From Flabesymbios commensalis (taxonomy: Eukaryota; Annelida; Polychaeta; Terebellida; Flabelligeridae), in contig OZ024912.1 of assembly GCA_964017125.1 (NCBI GenBank), forward strand, positions 60,304,844 to 60,368,843: DNA of 64,000 bases, in the 5' to 3' direction. Below the pieces are notes generated by a model. It searched no databases. It saw nothing but the letters and a program-made list of their open reading frames with translations, and was not told the DNA's origin. The number at the start of each line of letters is the position of its first letter. The stretch's first letter is position 1. Made by a program: the position numbers and the translations under genes. Positions 26,265 to 38,600 of this stretch are shown here, piece after piece.

Positions 26265-26601
26265 GCCCTTTTATAGAACTCTACAGATTTGAATTTATCG
26301 GATCCGATGCGGCTTAGGCACACCGCGCACTTCCTGTGTACACTTAGCAGATGTATACAGTGCAGTCTTGACTGTGTGTACAGTCAGTTGTATGGCGATC
26401 CTCAGTCTGTAACGTCAGTTTGTGTCAACACCAGAAAATAGAGACAGCGGGACGGACGTATCTTTGTTGATTAAATTGTCTTTATGGGCTGAACAAAGGA
26501 AAACCTGCCATAGGCCTAAAATATTCCCGTGATAGATGTTTGTGTTATACAACTGATGTTCTGAACGAAGTTTGTCCACGGCAACAGATTCACAAATTAC
26601 G
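26265..26601 (+). promoter_or_regulatory. Probable REEP promoter and 5' UTR
   Basis: The 340 bases before the first-exon ATG are free of the MITE families found elsewhere and are less AT-rich than the flanks. A TATA-like TTTATAGA lies at about 26270 and would place a start near 26300. Position and the TATA-like box are the only evidence; the transcription start and any upstream non-coding exon cannot be seen. Confidence 0.45.
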
Positions 26602-26633
26602 ATGGTTTCCGTTATTATTTCGCGGGTTGTGAT
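26602..26633 (+). CDS. REEP: REEP exon 1 (residues 1-10 and two bases of codon 11)
   Basis: Reads [10 protein letters not shown] and then two bases, followed by a strong donor GTGAGT. Vertebrate REEP proteins begin MVSWIISRLVV, and I recall their first coding exon ending at the same place and phase. Joined to exon 2, codon 11 becomes ATA (Ile) and the frame continues into [10 protein letters not shown]. The exon is too short to be found by ORF length. Confidence 0.88.
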
Positions 26634-29600
26634 GTGAGTATTTTTTCAGTGTGCACTTTTTTGCTCAGAGACGTTCGTCAGCCTTAGCCTTAGGTGTTCG
26701 TTAGGCCCCCATATGGCTTATAACGTTAGACCTCTAATTAATATTCTATAAACAGAGACGTTCTTGGCTTTACCTATAATATTCGGCTAAATATATCACA
26801 AAAAGTCATTTTGATGTTTTTTCCGTGTTTTTTTCAGGATTTATCATATTTCATAAATTAAAAATGATCAACCAGGATCGCATGATTTTTGGCGATTACT
26901 TCGCCAATTATCAAAACCGATTTTCTTCAAATTTTGCAAAGGCCATTTTCTACTCAAATCCTAACAGCCCTGAAAATTTCGTAAAATTATATATACTAGG
27001 CTAACTAGCCGTCAAATTAACCAGGATGGCATGATTTTCAGCAATTTGTCTGTTAATTTTAAACCGATTCCTTGAAATTTTGCAGAGGCCATTCTCTATT
27101 AAAATCCTAACGGGGATAACAAAATTAGCAAAATTATATTTATTATTTCAAAAGTTAGACCATTTGCAATGTAATAAAATCTTAGAATTAGTTTAATAGG
27201 GTTATAGAGGGACGTCGTAATTTTGATTTACCACTGTATGTCAAATGGTCTAGCTTTTGAAATAGGCCTACGCTATATAATTTTACGTAATTTTCAGGGC
27301 TGTTAGGATTTGAATAGAAAATGGCCTTTGCAAAATTTGAAGAAAATTGGTTTAGAATTGACGGGGAAATCGTCGAAAATCATGCGATCCTGGTTGAGCA
27401 TTTTTAATTTGATGGCGAGGATAGTGTATTTCAAAAGTTAGACCATTTGACATGTAGTAAATTAAAATTACGATGTCCCTCTATAACCCCATTAAACTAA
27501 TTCTGGTATTTTATTACACGGCAAATAATAGTCTAACTTTTGAAATATCAAATATAATTCTGCAATTTTTTACAGCTGGTAGGATTTTAATAGAAAATGA
27601 CTTATGCAAAATTTCAAATAAATCGCTTCAAAATTGACGAAGAAATCGCCGAAAATCATGCGATCCTGGTTAATTTGACGGCGAGACTACTGTACTAACT
27701 ACTACAGACTACAGTCTCTTTCACCAGGTCCTGGGAGTAGCCTTTTTCCAAGAGATTTGTCTTTCTTCCAAATGCTGAGTTCCAAGGTTTAATAGTTTTT
27801 GAGTGATAGTCAATTTTGCAGCGCAAAATGAGGGGTGTTTTATGATAGATTTTGCAGTCACGATCAAAGGCAAATCCCTATTTTACCTAGTTATACTGAG
27901 ACTGAGTATAACATGTGTAAGACTGTATGTATAAGAATGTATTACATTCATCATATAGATCTAGCAGGCTGCTAGATCTATATGATGAATGTAAAAAGAT
28001 AGGGGTTAAAATTAGTAGGGCTGCTAAGCAGCCCTACTAATTTTAACCCCTATCTTTTTAAGTTTACACTGAAGTCCAAGCTACATTTAAATGATCTTCA
28101 GACCCTATTTCATTATTATTTATCGTCCATTTAAGAAAATTGGCACTTGCAATAATCATGATCTTATATAAGATGTGGAAGTAGAAATTGGCTGAAATTT
28201 TGGAAAGTGATTCAAGTTTAAAAAAACTCACAGTTCATCCTAATAGGCGAATATTTAGAATTTCTTGTCTTTTTCTGTTTTTACATAACTTTTGAATGTA
28301 TTTTACAGGCTACTTGCCAATGTGTAATGGTCTATCGTCACATTTTATACCAAAATGATGGCAATTGTAAATATACACAGACGTTGACCCAGCGTTGGAC
28401 CAACATTGCCCCTGCTTTAATAAATTGTGTAGGCCTGTGTACAGCTGGATTTTATAACACTGTTTTCTGGAAAATAACCTAAAAACAGGGATCGACACTA
28501 ACCGATTTCAGGTAGTAGCTCAAAGGGCCAGTAACTTCAGATAATTACTGGCCCTTAGCCTTATCGTTCTAGTCCTTAGTGTACACAGTATCAAGGGGAG
28601 TGTAGTTTTTTTTGTTGCCCCCAGGGCCAGTATATCAGGTGATTTACTGGCCCTTAGTGATTTTCACTGGCCTCGGGCCAACGGGCCAGTGTTAGTGTCG
28701 AGCCCTGTAAAAAGGGGGGTTTAAATTTTGGGGTCCATGACCTTATCGTGTAATACCCAATCAGTGTTGTAACAATTTGTGGTAGTAGGCTACATGTACT
28801 GTATAATGATGTTTGCCTGTGTCTGGTTTGACACCTACCCCTTTGTACATGTACATGTTGTATTGTGTGTTTGCCAGGTGCATGATCAAATACATGTATC
28901 GGTGTAGCTAGACTATATGATTCATAGCAAATTTGCCAAGTGTGAGCACAACTTGTTTGCATCGGGTTACGGTACTTAAGATCCAGTAAGAATTTAAACA
29001 AATATTTTTAAGAGAAGACAAAACAAATTCTGAGATCATCTATTCCAGACCTGTAGGGTCTGACGTTTTCACATTTGAGCAGTCTAACTTTACTTCTAAT
29101 TATGATACAGACTAAACACTGATCAATACAAAAAAACAGTAAAAGTAAATCATATAAATAATCATCCATGTTAAAAGTGATATTTAACCCTTCCAGTGTG
29201 GGGGCCGTCTGTAGACGTCAGATTTTGTGGTATACATGTATTAAGATTTTTTTTATTTCAAGCTAACCTGCCTCTCAGGAATATTTAGACCCATTTGGTG
29301 ATAGCAGCTCTACTTCCACATTTTAAGTTCTGATAAATTGATAACAGCAAGTATTTAACCCTTGCAACACTGTAATATTTGTGTATAAACCATGAAAACC
29401 AAAGGGTTTTTTTCAGTTTGAAATAATCATAAATGACTTAGTTAGCTCTTTCTGTTTCATTTGAATACAGGTCTATGTTATGGATATACGGACATATAAT
29501 ATTTTTAATTCTTTCAGCGCTGGGACCGTCTTTATAAAGAATCTGACGTCTACAGACGTTAGATTCTGACATATAAAGATGGTCCCCGTGCTGAAAGGGA

Positions 29601-32600
29601 GTTTAGCAACTTACAAAAGTATATATATATTGGACAGAACATAACCATAATTGATTCAAACTACATGTACATGTACTGTGTCATTTATCTTTTATAATCA
29701 ATGCCCGCAAAATCATTCCCTTCCTTGTTAGCCAGACTTGATTTAAAAAACTTCTCTTGCCTCTAAGACTTTCTAGACCAGTCTACTGAATTTGGTTATC
29801 AGCTTATTCTATTTTTGCTTAAATGAACATATGTATTGAGATAATCCTGATGATCACGATTAAATAAGAAATGGTTATTAACGGTTTTTTTCACGAAATA
29901 TATTGAATTCACGTCTTCACTTTTAAAGAGAAATGTGATGAGAACATTATCGTTCAAATGTCCAGAATTACTCCAGCATGTCATCGCCCCATGCTACTTA
30001 TTTTTATTAGCCTCTTCAGCTGTACCATATTATACTGTAGTGTACATAACATGTGTGCAATCGCAGGCCTTAGATATAAAACCCTGCTTGTAGTTGTTAA
30101 TGAAAACAGCACTATAAACATGATAAATGGATTCTATTCTGCAGTAGATGTACCATGTTGTAGTGACTAAACTATCACTGGAGTAGAGTGCACCCCTGGT
30201 AATTACGTCTAGGATAAATACAAACTACTTTAGAATAGCAAATTTTTATTACAACAAATACTGTATGTTTGTGATATCTTGGCCACATATTTGCCATGTA
30301 TACGAAGAACATACAAGGTCTCATCCATGAAATATATTAAATGAAAAATTATATAAAAAACTTTCAAAAAAAAATTCAATTAAAAGTTTTCACATGATTG
30401 ACGTACAGTTTTCTATGTTAAACGCTACATGGTTACTGTGATGTATGTCTAGGTTACGTTTTAATTGATCTTTATATTACTGGGTATGAGTTGCTTGGCA
30501 TTTTCATATCACATCAGTGAGCATAAAAAAACCATTTCAATTTTTTCACCAACTTATTTTAGTCGTTTGTGAGCAAAGAAAACTATTTTTGTGAATGGGG
30601 CAGCTATATTTTTTTATTTATTAGTATTTTTATCCCCCGCCCATGAAGTAGGGGCGGGGGATATTGTCATCACAATGTACCCACGCCCACGAAGTAGAGG
30701 CGGGGGATATTGTCATCACAATGTCTGGCCGTGGGGCCGTGTTTCGTTTCCGGACGATATCTCTGAAACCGCTAGACGAATTGCTTTCATATTGCATACA
30801 CACATCCCTTAGGGGGTGTAGATGTGCCTTTTGGGGGTTTGGACCTAGTTTTTTTACCTTTGATTTTGAGGCGATTATCCACTTTAATTGATTGCGGATA
30901 AAAAGTTCAGTTTCTGGACGATATCTCGCAAAGCGTCTCCTAGATTGTTTTCATACTGCACACACAAATCCCACAGGGGGTGTAGATGTGCCTTTTGGGG
31001 GTTATGACCTTTGACCTAATTTTTGACCATTGATTTTGAGGCGATTATTGACTTCAATTGATTGCGGATGATAAGTTCAGTTCCCGAACGATATCTTGCA
31101 AAGCGATTGCTGAATTGTTTTTATACTGCACACACAAATCCCTCAGGGGCTGTGGATGTGCCTTTTGGGGGTTATGACCTTTGACCGAATTTTTGACCTT
31201 TGATTTTGAGGCGATTATTGACTTTATTTGATTTTGGATGATAAGTTCAGTTCCGGACGATGTCTCACGAAGCGTTTCCTGAATTGTTTCTTACTGCACA
31301 CACACATCCCTCAGGGGGTGTAGATGTGCCTGTTTGGGGTTATGACCTTTGACCTAATTGTTGACCTTCAATTTTGAGGCTATTATTGACTTTAATTGAT
31401 GGCGGATGATAAGTTCAGTTTCCGGATGATATCTCAGAAAGCATTTGCTTGGTTGTTTTCATATTGCATACACATATCCCCTCAGGGGGTGTAGATATGT
31501 CTTTTGAGGGTTGTGACCTTTGACCTAATTTTTTTTACGTTTTACTTTGAGGCCATTAATGACTTTAATTGATGGCAGAAGATCAGTTCATTTTCCAGAT
31601 GATAGCTGGGAAAGCGTTTGCTGGATTCATATTGCCACACACATCCCTTAGGGGTGTAGATGTGCTTTTGGGGGGGGGGGGGGGGGTTGTGACCTTTGAC
31701 TTATTTTTTAACCTATGACTTTGAGGTCATTATTGACTTTAATTATTGGCGGGGGATATCGTTAGCGTCAGCGCTCTTGTTTATTTATAAAATTATGCAG
31801 ACAGTTTAGATAATTAATTGACGTGAGCAGGGACCAATCCCATTAACAAACACGACACGTTGACCTACTTTTCTCTCATTTCCATTAGAAATGTTAAGAT
31901 ACTCTTACCTTTTCTAATCGAAATCGGAGAAAGATCGGATAATTGTAATCTTCAGTGGGATTGTGCCAGAGCCCCAGGGACCCGGCGCAGAGTGGGTTCA
32001 GGAAGCGGAAAACAAAGTAAACAAGAGCGGGGTCAACTCCAGTAGGCTGGAATTGCTGCCAGAAACTTGGTCAACATGGTCAAGATATTCAATAAACAAA
32101 CCAGTCTCTATTGATATGTAAGGGATGTGCGGTGGAACATTGGTCCATCGAAATGCTTGATAGCACCACTGATAGCAAGATAACAGCGAGTAAGAAGCGC
32201 CGCGATAGACTTCTCCCTGCAAGCACGACACTTTGACCCAATGCTGGGTTCATGTTGGCCCAGCGTCGGAGACGGTGGGCCAACATTAGCCCAGCATTGG
32301 GTCAACGTGTCGTGTTTTCTGTGGATATTTTTGCCACACAGGTCGTCTGCGGGAGGGTGATACGTGCCGAGATCAGCACAACTCCCTCCAGCCTGCTAAG
32401 CTGTATCTTGAACATGTGAAGTGTGGGTACAAGACGCTGGTTTTATGCTGGATCAACTCCTTCCACGTTATTCCAGCATTAAACAAACGTCTTGCAGACA
32501 AATTAACAGCAGTTTATTTCCCCGAGAAGTAAAAAATTATTGAAAACCGAGCCATTGTTTTGATGTGCATCTCGCCTTCTATATATTCATGCATGATGTG

Positions 32601-35600
32601 TTGAGGTTGTAAAATCTATCAAGCTGAAGCTAAACTGTATATCCCAGCAAGCACGAGATGCTCACCCAGTGTTGGGTTGAAGTTGGCCCACTGTCGGCGA
32701 CACTGGCCCTTCATTATCCCAATGTTGGTTCAACGCATCGTGTCTTCCGAGATGTGGCAATGTAACCAAGTTTCTCTCGGGAGAGAAACTCTAAGCGAGC
32801 ATCCCCCGAACTGGCACTTGATAAGGATGTCATTGAACTGTCTGTGATTGGAGTGCCAAGGTCAAGAGAGACTACGAACCTGCGAACTTCACATGTCTGA
32901 CATCGAGGCTCTCCTGATATAAAACAACCTAAGCTAACTAATGATACCTAGCGACCACTGACAAACAGATAGCACCCTTGATCATGTTGATCAGTTGATG
33001 GCCTCTGTACAGCTTGGGGGCCCAAGGGGGGGGGGGGTGGCAGGCGGGGGGGGGGTGATTTTGTGGTTAAATTATAATCACTTGCAGCGTGAGAGACAAA
33101 TTAAAATTCATGAACTGAAACAATGTAAAATAATAAGCTTGTATCTCTCATATCCATGTGGCGACGTTATTGGTAGTCATGTCGTGACATCGCCTCTGTT
33201 TTACGGTTTTTATTGGTTTCTAAACTCTAGCTTCTCTTTCTATGCTGTTCAAAGTTTTTTTATTTTTAAGTGGGAAAGTTGAGTCGACTTGTGTACATAG
33301 ACTTGTCGTACGATGTTAACTACGTGCAACATTTAACTGAGTGAAGCTATTCTAAGCACTGACTAATGGTTACCCCTGGGACCTCAACTCAGAAGTTGTG
33401 ATATTACTGTTTGCACACCAGGATTCGTGATGTCGTTCCTGGGCAAGACCTAAAACTCATCCACACAACAAAGGTTTTGACACTGTGTTCGATTATTTGG
33501 AAGTGGCAATGGGATTTATTTGGATTTCCTTAACCATGTTATCTACTGTCACTATGGAGACTATTTCAAAGGAAAGCTGCTCGCACCATGCGTGCTCTTA
33601 TCGGAGGTTTTCTGAACCGACAGACAGTACCGGTACTCTTATATCATGTATATGAAACAAATTATACGCAATTTGATATTCTCTTTTGAAAGTGAGGCCG
33701 CCATTACTCTACTTATTTAGAGATTCACGACTTTCTTGCGAACAATCGAGCCATGTTCTAGTTTGACAATTCAGCGTGACATAATAGCCCTTCAACCGAT
33801 AAATTAAAGAACTTAAATTTCCACCTACCTGAAGTTGTGTCCCGCTACCGCGACCCACAACTTTCAAGTGGGTGAAAATTACTCATATATTTGTTTAATT
33901 TGTCTTTATGTTTAAACACACATTTCGTTCCTAATATCTCATTCTGTGATTTAAATGGCTAATAAAATGGATTAAAAACGACTGTAGGCGTGCTTATTAG
34001 TGTAAGGGTTAAAAAGTCTCAACAATAGGCCAACATTGGGTCAGCGTCTATTGTTGTTATAATGTATATAGATGTGCTCTTTCTTCACCTGTTGTTACAC
34101 GCACAGCTGTACTGCTCCGCAAAGGCAGAAGGCAGTATCTGCTTACTTGTAAAGTGGGCAGATACTACCTTCTGCCTTTGCACGATACCTATTAAATATT
34201 AGGCCTCTCTTCTCACTCTCCTGTGGTATGTGAAGGTACATGTATTAGTGACTGCTTTGAGAGTGCCACAGCGTTACAGCGAATCTGATTTTAATGTAAA
34301 AAAAATAATTTTTGTCTTTTAATTCAACGAATGTCGTTTTCACTACTAGTACTTCCCTCAGACACTGTTTCTTGAACTGCTGCTGTACACAGGGCTTTAC
34401 CTAAACATGCTAAACATGCTAAATAGTCTGCATTACCATCATCAGTGTAGCGCCATTAAGTGCCCCCGCCTATGACGTAAAGGCGTTGACCATTTCTGGT
34501 CTGATTGTTTCACGCTTTTGTAAGTGGGTGATGCTAATGCTCCACATTTTGTTTTTGTTTGAAGAACGGAAAATTCAAGTCTGTATTTCATACCTGTATG
34601 ATATATATATTTGTATAGATATACATTTCTTAGCCTAACAATTATTTTCATTTAGTCATTGCTTGACAAACAGCTATCAATTGTTGGCTGAAGTTTTAAA
34701 TTGCCCCTGGATATCATGGATATTAAACGAATTTAAGGATTGAGATATTAATATTCATGTTTATATTTGTATTATTTTTGACTATATATATATTATTATA
34801 ATGGTATCGATTTCGTTTCTCAAGAAAGGTCTTCTTGTATATATGTACAATTCAATAGATAATGCGCAGTATTTTTCCTTTGTCGGTCAGCTGATTGATT
34901 TGGAGTGTGTGCGTATCCTGGCAAAATGAAGGCAGAACGTCTAACGTCGGCTGTTGGTTGGGCCAACGCTTCAGACATTAGCCCTATGCTGACCCAGCTG
35001 TGACCTAATATTCATCCATCCGACGTACACAGTAACAAAGGAATTGTTGGCTTCATGATGAATGTTTGCTGGGTGGTCCTGTGTGGTGTTTAGCACAGTA
35101 CAAACCGCGAGAAAAACCTGTGGACCCGATTACGTTTCATTGTCGGTCCACCGTCTGCGACGTTGGACCAACACTAACACGTTTAAACAACATTGGTTCG
35201 ACGTCTCGTTTAGGCTGACCATTGTTTTATTGATAATGCCGTCATTTCCATCCATGGAATCTCGTAGCTTGCTGTGCCAAGATATACATGGGCTGACTAA
35301 ATATAATTAATGAAATGATTAAAATAATTAGGTGTATCTAAACATGCGCTTGCGGTGTGAATCAGGTTATTATTTTATGATTGACACTTGGACCGCAGAT
35401 CGAAACCGGCTGCCGTCCCGTGTCGAAGACCTTGCTGATGGAGATGCTAAAATGTAGGGAATTAGAGGTACATGTACTATTGTTCATCCCCGAAACTGCT
35501 AGTCCAACATATTAGTGCCTAGCATAATTTGTACAGAATTAGCAAACTGAACCGCTGCAACAGACAAATCATATTTCCTGAAATGTTTTTGTACTCATTT

Positions 35601-38600
35601 AATTTTGACGTGAGAAAATACACCGAAGAACAATTTTAAAATCACATATAGTTATCTAAAGGACGATCTGTTTATCAGTGTATAAATACCAAGCGTAATC
35701 ATGTATTTAATTATCATACATTTATTACCATATTTCCTCAATATCTTTATACATTTAGAGCCGTCATGAGCATCAGTACTTACTGTTCCGATACGAAACA
35801 CACAAGGATAACATTATTATACCCTTATCACTTAGTATTATAGCAAGGAAACTAAATAGAGATATATTTAGTTTCCTAACTTGTGCTGTTCAGAAGGTTT
35901 GTGACTAGCACCAGAGTAATAAACAATCTCTTCTAACATTAACATTTTGAATACCAAAAATTACGAACATTTTTCCTCGACATATAAACCCTTTCAGCGC
36001 GGGGACCGTCTTTAGACGTCAGAATTTGACGTCTATAGACGTCAAATTCTGACGTCAAAGACGATCCCCGCGCTGAAAGACATTTATAATGACCGTAAAC
36101 CCAATAACATAGCTTTCCAAATTAGCGGTGAGCTAACTAAAACATTTATGATGATTTCAAATTGAAAAGAAACAATTTTGTGGTAATGTTATAAATACAA
36201 AGATTTTCAGCGTTGTAAGGCTTGGCGTCGCAATGTTTTCCCAATCGATAAATCACTGTATGATATCTTGAGGTAGTATTATTATTGATCCGTCGTCTTT
36301 GTGTCTGTAAGTACCGACTAAACCTGACATAACCCCCTGAGGCTCAGGTCTATTGATCTAACACGTATATATGAAGGATAGCGGAGCAATCAATACTGTT
36401 TACATTTTAACCCTTTGAGTGCCAATGTCGACTGTAACAATTTTTAGACCTTTTTATTAACGTCTTAAAATGCCCATTTTGGAAGATGACGTCTCCGTCC
36501 AATTTGACAGGTTTCGATGTATTTTCATCCATTACAAGTTGTGCGTCGCATCAGTCCTACAGACACTTAAGTGGGTGACATATATTCAATTAGATAACTT
36601 TTAAATACTCCAACTACGCATAATCATGATAATCTGATAATAATATCGTCGACGATTCAAAAAAAATTCTCCACAAATTCGCAGTATTGAACATTTTGAA
36701 GCTGAAGAATGATTTTGATTGATAGAGTTTTGAATTGAAGTATAAAAATAAATAAATAAAAATGTCGTTCTGTGTCATTTAAGAGGTTAACTAGGTCTGT
36801 TTGCTATTGAACCCTGAAGTGGGGTTAAATGTGGCAGCTGTCGCTCCAAGATCGAAAACTGTCACATTAGATCATAATCAATAAATATGATCGCGCACAG
36901 ACGGTGCGCAATCAATATTTATATATATCTTAACCCGCTAATCACGACTATAGTCGTTTTTAATTTTTTATCAGCCGATTAAATCACTGTTATTGGCAAC
37001 GAAATCGGTGTTTTCAACAGCAAAATTTGCAAATGTTTGGTCTGAAATGAAACAAATATGGGTAATTTTCGCCCACTTGAAGTTGTGGCTCGCGGTAGCG
37101 AGACACAACTTCAAGTGGATGAAAATTTAAATTATTTAATTTAGCGCTCTAAGGGTTAATCCATATTTTTCTTTGCTGTGTTATGAAATGCGCAACCTAA
37201 ATATGCATGCATTGCAGATTTTCTGTTGTCACAGCATTGACGGATAGAACATCGTCAGATCAATGTCGGATCACCGCCTGGGACGTTGATCCAAGATTTT
37301 GTGCAATATTTTATCTAACTTATCATATTCTGAGGCTATGAAGTCTATGGAAAACAAACACCATGGGCGATGTTTATAAATCTGTTTATTCACCGCCATC
37401 AGTGATTATATATTTGTTTTGTTTCCTCTGTTGTGAAATTCTGCTGTCACTGCATTTCTGCAAATCCAGCTTTGGTCCAACTCCTAGCTGACGTATCGTA
37501 TTTCCTATGAGTCTACTGAAAACAAATACTGCGGCCTGATAATAATTATTATCTTATTTATGTTATTGTATTCCGTCAACGGGGATCGTGCCAACTCCTA
37601 ACCATGATAACGCCAAAACATAGATCACTGAAGTATCGTTTGCATTATAATTGCGCCGGTATAATGTGACTGTCTGTATATGGTATAGCCATATATGAGA
37701 TATATGTTGATTCTATATACCATATAAATGTATTATTTCGACCCTTCTAGTTTTGTAGTATCTGCATATCGACTCGAGAGATTGGAGGTCTAACACGTCT
37801 TTTTTTCTATTTTTAATTCCTTTCAAACTCTGATTGCTAAGGTAATTTCCAGCTTCAAATATTTCTATCAAAGACAAATACAATTATTGGATTAATCATG
37901 TTAACTGAGCACCCACCTCAACATATTTGAATATTTTCGTGACATACATGTACCGGGTGTGGCGTTTCTATAGAGGTTATACAGAGTCTTTTTAAACATG
38001 CTTGCCAAACAATTATGGTTTGTGTCTGTATAGTTTATAGATCTCTCAGACTACAGGATTAGACTATCAGTGATCTTAAAGGCTTACTTCACAATGGATA
38101 GTATTGGTTGCCAATAATTATGAACGCATTTATTCAAACACATTTGTCAAACACGAGCCCTGAATTTTCACAACGAATAAAGTGTTATTCTATATGTACA
38201 TCCTGACATAGTCATGACAGTTCCACTAGAAAGGCATTAAAAAACTGAATAGTTGTAGTTTTCTTGGTTGCGTCTATAGGTGTGCAGATTGGTCTATTTA
38301 CCATGTTTACCGCCCGTTTAACGGCGGCGGACTATTTGAAGCTTTTGTAAACAAGAACAAGTTCCAATTTAAAGGTGAACGGGTTAACTTAGCAGGATGG
38401 AGTACTGGCCTTGCACGGCGTGTAACTGGGTCGACAGATACCTTCTGCTGCATTCTTGAGCACCTGGTAGCTGTTATCCAGGGATGGCTACATGTAGGAT
38501 CCGGATGGCCCATGGGGCTTCCTCGCTCTTTGGATTCTCCCTACTGGGGGGATTTTCGAATAAAAATGGTGTTTGGGAATCATTCATGGATACAATATTT

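Noticed and set aside
28654-29001. 115-codon minus-strand frame
   Set aside because: Overlaps the hAT-like MITE end; composition and lack of motifs argue against coding.
38307-38513. 68-codon frame in a GC-richer patch of intron 1
   Set aside because: Both strands are open for short stretches and neither resembles a known protein.
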